The notes: generated by a model not told the origin, from the sequence alone. 64,000 nucleotides of DNA from Citrobacter sp. wls619 (GCF_005281345.1 NZ_SZXJ01000006.1:1-64000); one strand, 5' to 3'; positions 39,033-49,044 are shown, counted from the first letter of the stretch. A program made the numbers and translations.

Positions 39033-40208
39033 ATGCAAAAACTGATCAACTCAGTGCAACACTACGCCTGGGGAAGTAAAACTGCGTTAACGGAACTTTA
39101 TGGCATTGCCAACCCAACCCAGCAGCCAATGGCCGAGCTGTGGATGGGTGCTCATCCGAAAAGCAGCTCTCAGGTTCAAGGGGCCGATGGCCAACCCGTT
39201 GCTCTGCGCGATGTTATCGAGCACGATAAATCCGCACTGTTAGGCGATGCCGTAGCAAAACGCTTTGGCGAACTGCCCTTCCTGTTTAAAGTGCTCTGCG
39301 CCGCTCAACCGCTTTCTATTCAGGTCCATCCGAACAAACACAACTCTGAGATAGGATTCGCCAAAGAAAACGCAGCCGGGATCCCAATGGATGCCGCGGA
39401 GCGTAACTACAAAGATCCGAACCACAAGCCAGAGCTGGTATTTGCCCTGACGCCATTCCTGGCGATGAATGCGTTTCGCGAGTTCTCTGACATCGTTGCG
39501 TTGTTACAACCGGTTGCTGGCGCGCATCCTGCCATTGCTCACTTTTTGCAGGAACCCGGTGCCGAGCGCCTGAGCTACCTTTTCGCCAGCCTGTTAAATA
39601 TGCAGGACCAGGAAAAATCGCATGCACTGGCAATACTGAAATCAGCCCTTAACAGCCAGCAAGGCGAACCGTGGCAGACTATTCGCCTTATCGCTGATGT
39701 CTACCCGAACGACAGTGGTCTTTTCTCCCCACTGCTGCTGAATGTGGTGAAGCTAAATCCTGGCGAAGCGATGTTCCTGTTCGCCGAAACACCGCACGCC
39801 TATCTGCAAGGTGTGGCACTTGAGGTCATGGCTAACTCAGATAACGTGCTGCGTGCTGGGCTGACACCGAAATATATTGATATTCCGGAGCTGGTGGCCA
39901 ACGTTAAATTTGTCGCAAAACCGGCGAACCAACTGTTGACCACTCCGGTCAAAACCGGTGGTGAACTCGACTTCCCGATCCCGGTTGATGATTTCGCCTT
40001 CTCCCTGCATGAACTGTCTGCCGGGGAAGCCGTAATTAGCCAGCACAGCGCGGCGATTTTGTTCTGCATAGAAGGTGAAGCGCTACTGAGCAAAGGCGAT
40101 CAGCGTCTGGTACTAAAACCGGGTGAATCCGCATTTATTAGTGCGAATGAATCGCCAATAAGTGTCAGCGGCGTCGGCCGTTTAGCGCGTGTTTACAACA
40201 AGCTCTAG
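39033..40208 (+). CDS. manA: Mannose-6-phosphate isomerase ManA
   Basis: This 391-residue zinc-dependent type I phosphomannose isomerase interconverts mannose-6-phosphate and fructose-6-phosphate, linking mannose use to GDP-sugar synthesis. Zinc ligands are in IQVHPNK (Gln/His), NHKPELVFAL (Glu) and FAETPHAYLQG (His). ATG 39033 (MQKLINSV) matches E. coli; an ATT two codons upstream is not needed. A strong terminator follows. Confidence 0.97.
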   Translation: MQKLINSVQHYAWGSKTALTELYGIANPTQQPMAELWMGAHPKSSSQVQGADGQPVALRDVIEHDKSALLGDAVAKRFGELPFLFKVLCAAQPLSIQVHPNKHNSEIGFAKENAAGIPMDAAERNYKDPNHKPELVFALTPFLAMNAFREFSDIVALLQPVAGAHPAIAHFLQEPGAERLSYLFASLLNMQDQEKSHALAILKSALNSQQGEPWQTIRLIADVYPNDSGLFSPLLLNVVKLNPGEAMFLFAETPHAYLQGVALEVMANSDNVLRAGLTPKYIDIPELVANVKFVAKPANQLLTTPVKTGGELDFPIPVDDFAFSLHELSAGEAVISQHSAAILFCIEGEALLSKGDQRLVLKPGESAFISANESPISVSGVGRLARVYNKL

Positions 40209-40272
40209 CAAGATACTGATATTTTTAACAACTCTTGCTAAGCTAGTAGAGAGTTAAAAACATGTCACTCCT

Positions 40273-40304
40273 CCAGGCGTCTTTAAACGCCTGGTTTTAT
40301 TTTA
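40273..40304 (+). terminator. Intrinsic terminator between manA and ydgA
   Basis: CCAGGCGT and ACGCCTGG form a perfect 8-bp stem with a CTTTAA loop, followed by TTTTATTTTAT. It lies 12 bases upstream of the ydgA start, so some readthrough or a very close ydgA promoter is implied. Confidence 0.88.
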
Positions 40305-40315
40305 TGGATATCGAA

Positions 40316-41824
40316 ATGAAAAAATCGCTGGTAGCTGCGGGTGTGGTGGTTGCGCTGGGTATCGTCTGGACGGGCGGCGCCTGGTACACCGGAAAGAAAC
40401 TGGAAACGCATCTCGCCGAGATGGTGACGCAGGCAAACGATCAGTTAAAACGCTACTCACCTGAGGCGGGCATTGAACTGAGTTATCAAAACTACCAGCG
40501 CGGCGTGTTCAATAGCCAACTGCAGTTGGTGGTAAAACCTATCGCCGGACAGGCTGGTTCCTGGCTGAAACCGGGGCAAAGCATCGTCCTCAATGAAACC
40601 GTGGATCACGGTCCCTTCCCGCTGGCTCAGTTGAAATCACTGAATCTGGTTCCGGCTATGGCCTCCGTGAAAACGACGCTGGTCAATAACGACGTTACCA
40701 AACCGTTGTTTGATATTGCCAAAGGTGAGACGCCATTCATCATTAACTCCCGTATTAGCTACAGTGGCGACACCCGTTCCGATCTCTCCCTCAAACCGTT
40801 GAACTACGAGAAAGGCGACGAAAAAGTGGCCTTTAGCGGCGGGGAATTCCAGTTCACCGCAGATAAAGACGGTAACGCGGTTTCCCTGACGGGCGCTGCG
40901 CAAAGCGGTCAGGTTAATGCAGTCAACGAATACGACCAGAAGGTGCAAGTTACCTTTAATAACCTGACAACCGAAGGGTCCAGCAGCATCGCCAGTTTTG
41001 GTGAACGCATCGGCGACCAAAAGCTGGCACTCGATAAGCTGTCGATATCGGTCGAAGGCAAAGAGCTGGCCGTGCTGGAAGGCATGGGAATTGATGGTAA
41101 ATCCGATCTGATTAACGATGGAAAAACCGTGAACAGTCAGCTGGATTACACCCTGAACAGCCTTAAATTACAGGGGCAGGATTTGGGTAGCGGCAAGCTG
41201 ACGCTGAAAGTGGGTCAGATTGACGGTGAAGCCCTGCATCAGTTCAGCCAGCAGTACAGTGCCCAAACCAAGGCCCTGATGTCGCAGATTGATGTCGTCC
41301 AAAACCCAGAGCTGTATCAGCAGAAAGTGACGGAAGCGTTCTTCAATGCGCTGCCCATTCTGATGAAGGGTGAACCCGTAATCACCATTGCGCCGTTAAG
41401 CTGGAAAAATGCGAAAGGTGAAACGACGTTTAACCTGTCGCTGCTGCTCAAAGATCCAACCGCGACCAAAGAAGAGCCACAAACGCTGGCTCAGGAAGTG
41501 GATCGTTCCGTCAAATCACTGGACGCGAAGCTGACTATTCCTGTGGATATGGCGACTGAGTTCATGACACAGATAGCCAAAATTGAAGGCTATCAGCAGG
41601 AGCAAGCCGCGGGGCTGGCGAAACAGCAGGTTAATGGTCTGGCTGCGATGGGTCAGATGTTCCGCATTACCACGATGCAGGACAACACCATCGGCTCCAG
41701 CCTGCAGTACACCAATGGTCAGGTAACGCTCAACGGGCAGAAGATGCCGCTGGATGAGTTTGTTGGTATGTTCGGTATGCCGACCCTTGGCGAACCGGAT
41801 GCTCCGGCTGTTCCCCAGCAGTAA
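40316..41824 (+). CDS. ydgA: DUF945 family protein YdgA
   Basis: This 502-residue protein is the E. coli YdgA length. It has an N-terminal hydrophobic anchor (LVAAGVVVALGIVWTGGAWYTG) and a long DUF945 periplasmic region rich in beta-strands (repeated VDHGPFPL and SGGEFQFTADKDG-like segments). It is probably an inner-membrane-anchored periplasmic protein of unknown function. I chose ATG 40316 (MKKSLVAAG); an upstream extension to 40262 would run through the manA terminator. Confidence 0.92.
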   Translation: MKKSLVAAGVVVALGIVWTGGAWYTGKKLETHLAEMVTQANDQLKRYSPEAGIELSYQNYQRGVFNSQLQLVVKPIAGQAGSWLKPGQSIVLNETVDHGPFPLAQLKSLNLVPAMASVKTTLVNNDVTKPLFDIAKGETPFIINSRISYSGDTRSDLSLKPLNYEKGDEKVAFSGGEFQFTADKDGNAVSLTGAAQSGQVNAVNEYDQKVQVTFNNLTTEGSSSIASFGERIGDQKLALDKLSISVEGKELAVLEGMGIDGKSDLINDGKTVNSQLDYTLNSLKLQGQDLGSGKLTLKVGQIDGEALHQFSQQYSAQTKALMSQIDVVQNPELYQQKVTEAFFNALPILMKGEPVITIAPLSWKNAKGETTFNLSLLLKDPTATKEEPQTLAQEVDRSVKSLDAKLTIPVDMATEFMTQIAKIEGYQQEQAAGLAKQQVNGLAAMGQMFRITTMQDNTIGSSLQYTNGQVTLNGQKMPLDEFVGMFGMPTLGEPDAPAVPQQ

Positions 41825-41880
41825 TTGTTCTCTGAACCCAGCCCGATAATACCGCTTATCGGGCTTTGACCTTCGACAAG

Positions 41881-42909
41881 CTATTTCTGCGTGACCAGTC
41901 GGGCGGAAAGCGTCAGATTGCGGGAATGGCTGTCATCATGACCAATGCGCTGCAGTATACGTTCAGCCAGGGTGTAACCCATTTCGCGTGCCGGGGTACT
42001 GGCCCAGATAATGGGAATGTCATCCAGCGCGTTTTCCGCCACATCCGCAAATCCCGCCAGTGAAACTTGCTGTTCAAAATAGCGATCGACGCCAATTTCG
42101 CCGCTCTGACGCCCCGCTCTCATCAGTCCAAACCAGGCGCCAACAGCGATGGTCTCGTTGTAACACACAACGGCGCTGATCGTCGGGTTGCGGCGTAACA
42201 GTGCAGTAACGGCTTCGGCAGCCTGCTTCTGACTGGATGAACACTCCAGAACCCAATCACTATGAAACGGTAAACCATATTTTAGCAGCGTCGCACAATA
42301 GCCGCCGACACGCTCCGCGCGGGTTAAAGAAGAACTCTGTCCTCCCAGCCACGCGATTCGCTGGTGACCGTGCCGAATGAGATGCTCAACCAACAATTGC
42401 GCTGCCTGCATGTTGTCGGGGCGGACCGTGTCGACGTCATCCAGGTAACTGGCTCGTGAGGCAAATACGACCGGGATCCCTTTTTCTTCAGCCAACTGCC
42501 GCAGTGCATCACTGCTGTCAGCGGCACCCGCAATGACTACACCATCCACGCCCTGATTGAGGAGCATCGCGAAACGCTGCGCCAATTGCTCACCATCTTT
42601 ACCGCCGTGTAAAAGAAAGACCATCCGACCCTGTGCTTCTAATGCTTCCGTCAGGCCTGCCGTCAGTTCAGCATAAAATGGCGCAGACAGATCGCGTACA
42701 ATCAGCCCGACCACACCACTCTGACCGCCACGCAGCACCGATGCCTGACGATTACGTACGAACCCCAACTGCTCAATGGCAGCGTTTACCCGCTCCCCGG
42801 TTGCGGATGAGATACGCCCTTTTCCACTAAGCACCAATGAGACTGTACTGACCGAAACTCCCGCAGCCAGCGCAACATCATGGATGGTTATTTTTTTGGC
42901 TATAGCCAT
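41881..42909 (-). CDS. malI: LacI-family repressor MalI
   Basis: This 342-residue repressor has a LacI-type helix-turn-helix (ITIHDVALAAGVSVSTVS, residues 7-24) and hinge (SATGERVNAAIEQLGFVRN), then a periplasmic-binding-protein-like domain. It represses malXY and itself through GATAAAACGTTTTATC operators, two of which lie in the spacer. ATG 42909 matches E. coli; the frame is open upstream through an operator, which rules out the longer form. In K-12 the uid genes lie between ydgA and malI; here the genes are adjacent. Confidence 0.95.
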   Translation of the reverse strand: MAIAKKITIHDVALAAGVSVSTVSLVLSGKGRISSATGERVNAAIEQLGFVRNRQASVLRGGQSGVVGLIVRDLSAPFYAELTAGLTEALEAQGRMVFLLHGGKDGEQLAQRFAMLLNQGVDGVVIAGAADSSDALRQLAEEKGIPVVFASRASYLDDVDTVRPDNMQAAQLLVEHLIRHGHQRIAWLGGQSSSLTRAERVGGYCATLLKYGLPFHSDWVLECSSSQKQAAEAVTALLRRNPTISAVVCYNETIAVGAWFGLMRAGRQSGEIGVDRYFEQQVSLAGFADVAENALDDIPIIWASTPAREMGYTLAERILQRIGHDDSHSRNLTLSARLVTQK

Positions 42910-42939
42910 AAAAACAGAAAACTCCCTGATAACGTGACG

Positions 42940-42955
42940 GATAAAACGTTTTATC
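42940..42955. promoter_or_regulatory. MalI operator near malI
   Basis: GATAAAACGTTTTATC is a perfect 16-bp palindrome identical to the MalI operator consensus. It lies 31 bases upstream of the malI start, where it would autoregulate malI. Confidence 0.93.
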
Positions 42956-42991
42956 AATCGGTTATAGTTATACGCTCTATTATCATTCGAT

Positions 42992-43011
42992 AATGTGATT
43001 TATACCGCACT
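42992..43011 (+). promoter_or_regulatory. CRP site in the malI-malX spacer
   Basis: AATGTGATTTATACCGCACT has the TGTGA-N6 half-site with a degraded second half (CCGCA for TCACA). CRP activates malX and malI in E. coli from this position. Confidence 0.7.
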
Positions 43012-43018
43012 AAAATTA

Positions 43019-43034
43019 GGTAAAACGTTTTATC
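43019..43034. promoter_or_regulatory. MalI operator near malX
   Basis: GGTAAAACGTTTTATC differs at one position from the 16-bp palindrome and lies 45 bases before the malX start, over the expected malX promoter. Confidence 0.9.
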
Positions 43035-43078
43035 TTCTCGCCATCATTTGTCACCAAGCTTTCACGAGGAGTCGTTAG

Positions 43079-44671
43079 ATGACGACGAGAACCACACCCA
43101 AAATAACGTTATGGGAATTTTTCCAGCAGTTGGGCAAAACCTTCATGTTGCCCGTGGCTCTGCTCTCCTTCTGCGGGATCATGTTGGGGATCGGCAGTTC
43201 GTTAAGCAGCCATGATGTCTTAACGCTGATCCCCGCATTGGGTAACCCGGTGCTTCAGGCTCTTTTTACCTGGATGAGTAAAGTCGGCTCTTTCGCCTTT
43301 AGTTTCTTACCCGTGATGTTCTGTATTGCTATTCCTCTCGGTCTGGCGCGCGAGAACAAAGGTGTGGCGGCATTTGCTGGGTTTGTTGGCTATGCGGTCA
43401 TGAACCTTGCCGTTAACTTCTGGTTGACGGCGAAAGGGATTTTACCCACCACAGATGCGGCAATCCTGAAGGCCAATAATATCCAAAACATCCTGGGTAT
43501 CCAGTCGATCGACACCGGGATCCTCGGGGCCGTCATCGCCGGGATCATTGTCTGGATGCTGCATGAGCGCTTCCACAATATCCGTCTGCCGGACGCATTG
43601 GCTTTCTTCGGCGGCACCCGTTTTGTCCCCATCATCTCTTCACTGGTCATGGGGCTGGTTGGGTTAGTTATCCCTCTGATCTGGCCTGTATTTGCGATGG
43701 GTATTACCGGGCTTGGTAATATCATCAACAGCGCAGGTGAATTTGGTCCGATGCTGTTTGGTACCGGCGAGCGTCTTCTGCTGCCTTTTGGCCTGCACCA
43801 TATTCTGGTGGCCCTCATTCGCTTTACTGAAGCGGGCGGTACCCAGGAAGTGTGTGGTCATAGCGTCAGTGGCGCACTCACTATTTTCCAGGCGCAGCTG
43901 AGTTGCCCAACCACGCAAGGCTTCTCTGAAAGCGCAACCCGCTTCCTGTCTCAGGGCAAAATGCCGGCATTCCTCGGCGGTTTACCGGGTGCAGCATTAG
44001 CGATGTATCACTGTGCTCGTCCTGAGAATCGACATAAAATTAAAGGGTTATTAATTTCTGGTCTGATTGCCTGCGTCATTGGCGGTACCACCGAACCACT
44101 GGAATTCTTGTTCTTGTTTGTTGCCCCGGTTCTGTACGTGATCCACGCCTTATTGACCGGTCTCGGCTTTACCGTGATGGCGGTGCTCGGTGTGACTATC
44201 GGCAACACAGACGGTAACCTGATTGACTTCGTGGTGTTCGGGATCCTGCACGGGTTGTCCACCAAGTGGTACCTGGTCCCTGTTGTCGCGGCCATCTGGT
44301 TTGCGGTGTACTACGTTATCTTCCGCTTCGCGATCACCCGCTTTAACCTGAAGACACCGGGCCGTGATGTCGACGTTGCCAGCAATATAGAGAAAGTGAT
44401 GGCAGGCACCCCCGGTAAATCTGGCTACAATGTCCCGGCAATTCTGGCGGCACTGGGTGGCGCAGAGAATATCGTTAGTCTGGACAACTGCATTACGCGT
44501 TTGCGTTTGTCGGTCAAAGATATGTCACGCGTCAATGTCCAGGCACTGAAAGACAACCGGGCCATTGGCGTGGTACAGCTCAATCAGCATAACCTTCAGG
44601 TCGTTATTGGCCCGCAGGTCCAGTCAGTGAAAGACGAAATCGCGGTTCTGATGAATACAGTACAGGCGTGA
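43079..44671 (+). CDS. malX: PTS maltose/glucose-specific EIICB component MalX
   Basis: This 530-residue PTS permease has an N-terminal EIIC domain of about ten helices (GGTTEPLEFLFLFVAP is the conserved EIIC glutamate region) and a C-terminal EIIB domain whose phospho-Cys is in NCITRLRLSV. It can carry glucose and maltose, though its natural substrate in E. coli is debated. TCACGAGGAGTCGTTAG provides a ribosome site. malY follows after 10 bases; both are repressed by MalI. Confidence 0.95.
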   Translation: MTTRTTPKITLWEFFQQLGKTFMLPVALLSFCGIMLGIGSSLSSHDVLTLIPALGNPVLQALFTWMSKVGSFAFSFLPVMFCIAIPLGLARENKGVAAFAGFVGYAVMNLAVNFWLTAKGILPTTDAAILKANNIQNILGIQSIDTGILGAVIAGIIVWMLHERFHNIRLPDALAFFGGTRFVPIISSLVMGLVGLVIPLIWPVFAMGITGLGNIINSAGEFGPMLFGTGERLLLPFGLHHILVALIRFTEAGGTQEVCGHSVSGALTIFQAQLSCPTTQGFSESATRFLSQGKMPAFLGGLPGAALAMYHCARPENRHKIKGLLISGLIACVIGGTTEPLEFLFLFVAPVLYVIHALLTGLGFTVMAVLGVTIGNTDGNLIDFVVFGILHGLSTKWYLVPVVAAIWFAVYYVIFRFAITRFNLKTPGRDVDVASNIEKVMAGTPGKSGYNVPAILAALGGAENIVSLDNCITRLRLSVKDMSRVNVQALKDNRAIGVVQLNQHNLQVVIGPQVQSVKDEIAVLMNTVQA

Positions 44672-44681
44672 GGACAACGAC

Positions 44682-45854
44682 ATGTTTGATTTTTCAAAGG
44701 TTGTGAACAGGCAAGGAACATGGTGCACTCAGTGGGATTATGTCGCTGACCGTTTTGGCACTGCCGATCTGCTGCCGTTCACCATCTCTGATATGGATTT
44801 TGCTACGGCCCCTTGCATTCTGGAGGCGCTGACCCAGCGCCTGTCACACGGTGTGTTAGGATACAGCCGCTGGAAAAATGACGAATTTCTGGCGGCCATT
44901 AGCTACTGGTTTCAAACTCGTCACCATACCCGGATCGACACTCAATCGCTGGTATATGGCCCCTCAGTTATCTATATGGTCTCTGAACTCATCCGCCAGT
45001 GGTCGTCTGTTGGCGACGCGGTCGTTGTCCATACACCAGCTTACGATGCATTCTACAAGGCCATCGAAGGCAACCAGCGCACAGTGCTCCCCGTCGGTCT
45101 GGAAAAGCGGAGCAACGGTTGGTATTGCGACATGGCAAAGCTGGAGGCAGCTCTCTCACGACCCGAGAGTAAAATTCTTCTGCTGTGCAGCCCGCAAAAT
45201 CCAACGGGCAAAGTGTGGACGCACGAGGAACTGGAAACCATGGCTGACTTATGCCAGCGATATGGTGTCAACGTCATTTCCGATGAAATCCATATGGATA
45301 TGGTGTGGGGAGACCAACCGCATATCCCATGGATCAATGTCGCACGCGGTGACTGGGCGCTACTCACCTCCGGCTCCAAGAGTTTCAATATCCCGGCATT
45401 AACCGGCGCGTATGGGATCATCGAAGACGCTAATAGCCGCAACAATTATCTCAGTGTGCTAAAGGGACGCGACGGACTGTCTTCTCCTGCGGTGCTGGCA
45501 CTCACCGCACATATTGCCGCCTATCAGCAAGGTGAGCGCTGGTTGGATGCCTTACGAGATTATCTTGCCGGCAACCTGCATTACGTTGCTGATGAACTTA
45601 ATACCGCATTCCCTGAACTTAACTGGCAGATCCCACAATCCACCTATCTGGCCTGGATAGACTTACGTCCGCTCAAGGTTGATGACCAGGCGTTACAAAA
45701 TGCGCTTATCCACCAGCAAAAAGTGGCGATCATGCCGGGATCGACTTACGGAGAGGAAGGGTGCGGTTTTGTACGTCTAAATACCGGATGCCCCCGTTCA
45801 AAACTTGAGAAAGGCGTTCAGGGATTAATTAACGCCCTGCGCTCTCTGCGCTAA
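44682..45854 (+). CDS. malY: MalY, PLP-dependent cystathionine beta-lyase and MalT repressor
   Basis: This 390-residue fold-type I PLP enzyme has the Schiff-base Lys in LTSGSKSFNIPAL and the PLP-phosphate region CSPQNPTGKVW. MalY has beta-C-S lyase activity and independently binds and inhibits MalT, lowering maltose regulon expression. It is the second gene of the MalI-controlled operon. Length matches E. coli. Confidence 0.95.
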   Translation: MFDFSKVVNRQGTWCTQWDYVADRFGTADLLPFTISDMDFATAPCILEALTQRLSHGVLGYSRWKNDEFLAAISYWFQTRHHTRIDTQSLVYGPSVIYMVSELIRQWSSVGDAVVVHTPAYDAFYKAIEGNQRTVLPVGLEKRSNGWYCDMAKLEAALSRPESKILLLCSPQNPTGKVWTHEELETMADLCQRYGVNVISDEIHMDMVWGDQPHIPWINVARGDWALLTSGSKSFNIPALTGAYGIIEDANSRNNYLSVLKGRDGLSSPAVLALTAHIAAYQQGERWLDALRDYLAGNLHYVADELNTAFPELNWQIPQSTYLAWIDLRPLKVDDQALQNALIHQQKVAIMPGSTYGEEGCGFVRLNTGCPRSKLEKGVQGLINALRSLR

Positions 45855-45954
45855 CTAAAGTTGCGCAATGAAATTAATCATTGCGCAACATAGCTTTTTA
45901 TCCCGATTTATTCTTATAATACTGCGCACTTTACCTAAAAACATGAGTGCGACC

Positions 45955-46956
45955 ATGATTGATACTTCCCTTCCATTAACCGACGTCCATCGCCACCTTG
46001 ATGGGAACATCCGTGCCCAAACGATCCTGGATCTTGGTCGTCAGTTTAATTTAACGCTTCCTGCTCAAACACTTGAAACGCTGATCCCTCACGTGCAGGT
46101 AACATCGACTGAGCCTGATTTGGTCAGTTTTTTGTCAAAGCTTGACTGGGGTGTGAAAGTGCTGGCATCGCTGGATGCCTGTCGTCGCGTCGCATTTGAA
46201 AATATTGAGGATGCCGCACGTAACGGTCTTCATTACGTTGAATTACGTTTTTCTCCAGGCTACATGGCTATGGCGCATCAACTCCCCGTTGCAGGTGTGG
46301 TTGAAGCCGTTATTGCCGGCGTACGCGAAGGTTGTAAGGCTTTCGGCGTTGAAGCCCGTTTAATTGGCATTATGAGCCGTACCTTCGGTGAAGCAGCCTG
46401 TCTGCAGGAACTGGATGCACTGTTAGCGCACCGCGATCACATCACAGCACTGGATTTGGCCGGCGATGAACTCGGTTTCCCGGGCAGTTTGTTCCTGTCC
46501 CATTTCAACCGTGCGCGCGATGCAGGTTGGCATATCACGGTTCATGCAGGTGAAGCGGCAGGCCCGGAAAGCATCTGGCAAGCTATCAGAGAACTGGGAG
46601 CAGAGCGTATTGGCCACGGCGTAAAAGCCGTCGAAGATCGCGCCCTGATGGATTTTCTCGCCGAGCAGCGTATCGGCATTGAATCCTGCCTGACATCGAA
46701 TATTCAAACCAGTACCGTCGCCTCACTGACGACGCATCCGCTGAAAACATTCCTTGAGCACGGAGTGCTGGCGAGTCTGAATACGGACGATCCGGCGGTT
46801 CAGGGTGTGGATATTATTCACGAATACACCGTAGCCGCTCCGGCTGCAGGATTGACGCGTGAACAGATTCGCCAGGCGCAAATCAATGGTCTGGAAATGG
46901 CGTTTCTGAGCAATGTAGAGAAACAAGCACTGCGTGACAAAGTCGCCGCAGCGTAA
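45955..46956 (+). CDS. add: Adenosine deaminase Add
   Basis: This 333-residue zinc enzyme deaminates adenosine and deoxyadenosine to inosine forms. Metal and catalytic motifs are present: HRHLDGN (HxH), [11 protein letters not shown] (His and Glu), ERIGHGVKA and [10 protein letters not shown] (Asp). ATG 45955 ([10 protein letters not shown]) matches E. coli; the open frame upstream to 45868 is spacer and promoter. It ends at a REP element before convergent ydgJ. Confidence 0.96.
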   Translation: MIDTSLPLTDVHRHLDGNIRAQTILDLGRQFNLTLPAQTLETLIPHVQVTSTEPDLVSFLSKLDWGVKVLASLDACRRVAFENIEDAARNGLHYVELRFSPGYMAMAHQLPVAGVVEAVIAGVREGCKAFGVEARLIGIMSRTFGEAACLQELDALLAHRDHITALDLAGDELGFPGSLFLSHFNRARDAGWHITVHAGEAAGPESIWQAIRELGAERIGHGVKAVEDRALMDFLAEQRIGIESCLTSNIQTSTVASLTTHPLKTFLEHGVLASLNTDDPAVQGVDIIHEYTVAAPAAGLTREQIRQAQINGLEMAFLSNVEKQALRDKVAAA

Positions 46957-46966
46957 TGGTTTTATT

Positions 46967-47020
46967 GCCGGATGGCGCTAACGCTTATCCGGCCTACGTT
47001 ACAATGTAGGTCGGATAAGA
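46967..47020. repeat. REP/BIME element between add and ydgJ
   Basis: GCCGGATGGCGCTAACGCTT-ATCCGGCCTACG followed by the inverted partial copy GTAGGTCGGATAAG has the typical enterobacterial REP pair layout. It sits between convergent genes, as such elements usually do. Confidence 0.9.
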
Positions 47021-47033
47021 TGCCTCGACATTA

Positions 47034-48074
47034 TCAGGCAAGGCACAGCGTCGATCGGTGTTTCGCCGATTCAATGCCCAGCTCAATCAGTTCCATGATT
47101 TGAATGGCTTGTCTGGCTGGAACCGGGTTCTCGCCGTTACCATTCAGCGCATCACGGATACCCGCATAGTACGCAGGATAATTGCCTGGCACGGTTAACC
47201 AGGTTTCTTCTACCTGCTCATCACCTTCCATGCGTGTCAGTACACCATCACGCATGTCATAACCCCAGTCTTCCTGCGGCAGGCGCTCACCATTTTTAAG
47301 CCGTTCCTCTTGTGGGTCCAGACCATACTTCACATAGCTGCCACGCGATCCGTGAACGATATATCGAGCAGACTCAGCGGCTGCCAGCATCGTTCCGTGC
47401 AGAATCACCCGACGCTGCGGATACGTCAGGATGGCATGGAAGTAATCTGTCGACTGCGCCCCCGGGCGGAGCTGTGCCAGATCGACCGTCAGACTCACGG
47501 GTAAGCCAAACAGGTTAATTGCCTGATCTAAAAGATGCGGCGCTAAGTCATACCAGATACCACTCCCCGGGCCACCCTGTTCACGCCAGCGGTCACGGAC
47601 CTGCGGACGGAAGCGATCGAAATGAGATTCAAAATAAGCCACCTCACCCAACGCGCCATCCGCCAGCAAGGCTTTCAGCGTCAGAAAATCGCTGTCCCAG
47701 CGACGGTTATGGAAGACAGAAAGCAGGCGACCTACGCTTCTGGCGAGCGCATCCAGCTCGCGTGCTTGTGACAGTGTCACAGTGAAAGGCTTATCAACAA
47801 CCACGTGCTTACCTGCTTCCAGCGCCGCTTTCGCCAGCGGGAAGTGTGTATCATTGGGTGTAGGGATCACAATCAGGTCGATACTCGGATCGTTAAACAG
47901 GTGTTTAGGCTCAGTAACAACTGCCACTGAAGGCCAGTCCGCCTTCACTTTTGTTTCATCACTACTGGACACCGCAACCAGTTCCAGACCCGGAGTGCCC
48001 ACGATCAGGGGGGCATGGAAAGTTTTACTGGCATAACCGTAACCGATTAGCCCAACGCGGATGTTGTCACTCAT
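47034..48074 (-). CDS. ydgJ: Gfo/Idh/MocA-family oxidoreductase YdgJ
   Basis: This 346-residue NAD(P)-dependent dehydrogenase has an N-terminal Rossmann fold (VGLIGYGYASK) and the family KPF catalytic motif (VVVDKPFTVT), then an alpha/beta substrate domain. The substrate is unknown, probably a sugar or inositol derivative. ATG 48074 (MSDNIRVG) matches E. coli. It is convergent with add across a REP element. Confidence 0.93.
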   Translation of the reverse strand: MSDNIRVGLIGYGYASKTFHAPLIVGTPGLELVAVSSSDETKVKADWPSVAVVTEPKHLFNDPSIDLIVIPTPNDTHFPLAKAALEAGKHVVVDKPFTVTLSQARELDALARSVGRLLSVFHNRRWDSDFLTLKALLADGALGEVAYFESHFDRFRPQVRDRWREQGGPGSGIWYDLAPHLLDQAINLFGLPVSLTVDLAQLRPGAQSTDYFHAILTYPQRRVILHGTMLAAAESARYIVHGSRGSYVKYGLDPQEERLKNGERLPQEDWGYDMRDGVLTRMEGDEQVEETWLTVPGNYPAYYAGIRDALNGNGENPVPARQAIQIMELIELGIESAKHRSTLCLA

Positions 48075-48315
48075 GTTTTTGCCTCTCAATTCAGATCTGG
48101 CCTATTTCACACCATAGACAGTAGCGCCACAATAGTTTAATAACCTTTGCGCTACAAAGGTTGTTACTTAACTTAAGTCAAACATATGCCACTTAGAGTT
48201 AACTTGCCGCGAAAAAGTCATCGAAATCGTTCCCAATGCTCTTGCTGTATTATTTATTGATAAGTAACATTTGCTCCCTGTGTTTATGGATAAATCAAAG
48301 CAAATGTCGTCAGTA

Positions 48316-48441
48316 ATGAATCGTCTTATTGAGTTAACAGGTTGGATTGTTCTCGTGGTCTCCGTGATCCTGTTGGGTGTTGCCAATCATATTGACAACT
48401 ACCAACCACCGGAACCCGTCGCTGCAGTACAGAAAAAATAA
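48316..48441 (+). CDS. blr: Small inner membrane division protein Blr
   Basis: This 41-residue single-helix protein (MNRLIELTGWIVLVVSVILL, then GVANHIDNYQPPEPVAAVQKK) is very close to E. coli Blr. Blr joins the divisome (FtsL-linked), and its loss increases beta-lactam and other drug sensitivity. Below the usual ORF cut-off. It lies between ydgJ and cnu, as in E. coli. Confidence 0.93.
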   Translation: MNRLIELTGWIVLVVSVILLGVANHIDNYQPPEPVAAVQKK

Positions 48442-48593
48442 ATATACGCAGCCCGTTATAGCCTGGCAGTTAACTCCGCGATGGTTGCTGGGTGGGGCTG
48501 TAAAAGATCAGTTTTTGTCAAAAAAAAGCGAATTATGCCGCATCCCGCTCCAGTGCGTATTGCCTGCGATCGTGAAGCGCGTTACCCTTTCCA

Positions 48594-48612
48594 CAGGCGC
48601 GAATAGCGCCTG
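48594..48612 (+). terminator. Hairpin in the blr-cnu spacer
   Basis: CAGGCGC and GCGCCTG form a perfect 7-bp stem with a GAATA loop. No strong U-run follows (GTTCCCAC), so termination is uncertain. The rest of the spacer between blr and cnu shows nothing further; a 252-base ORF at 48377 overlapping blr is a shadow. Confidence 0.4.
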
Positions 48613-48737
48613 GTTCCCACAGGGTTGAAAACTCTTCTTACATTTGCGCGCAAATTCGCGTTTACCTGTACAACGTTGGTTGTTTTTTAATATTTACTAC
48701 TCCGTTAGTATTATTTTATTAATATGGATTGCCTTTT

Positions 48738-48953
48738 ATGACTGTTCAGGATTACTTATTAAAATTCCGCAAAATCAGTTCGCTAGAAAGTCTGGAAAAA
48801 TTGTTCGATCATCTTAACTACACACTGACTGACGATAGCGACATTATCAATATGTATCGCGCTGCAGACCACCGCCGTGCCGAGCTCATTTCGGGAGGCC
48901 GCCTGTTCGATGTCGGTCAGGTACCCAAATCCGTCTGGCATTACGTGCAATAA
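48738..48953 (+). CDS. cnu: Hha-family nucleoid modulator Cnu (YdgT)
   Basis: This 71-residue Hha/YmoA-family protein is nearly identical to E. coli Cnu. It binds the H-NS/StpA dimerisation domain and modulates silencing of horizontally acquired genes; it was also isolated as an oriC-complex protein. Conserved helices [20 protein letters not shown] and [13 protein letters not shown] are intact. ATG 48738 (MTVQDYLL) gives the usual length. Confidence 0.95.
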   Translation: MTVQDYLLKFRKISSLESLEKLFDHLNYTLTDDSDIINMYRAADHRRAELISGGRLFDVGQVPKSVWHYVQ

Positions 48954-49044
48954 ACAAGAAAGTAGCGCCTGGCGTTAAAAGCTTTATAATAATCGCCCCA
49001 AAATGAACGGCATGTCTGTTCGCGCGCGTAAACCTGGAGATGAA

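Noticed and set aside
48377-48628. 83-codon ORF overlapping blr
   Set aside because: Out of frame with the well-matched blr gene and lacking family features.
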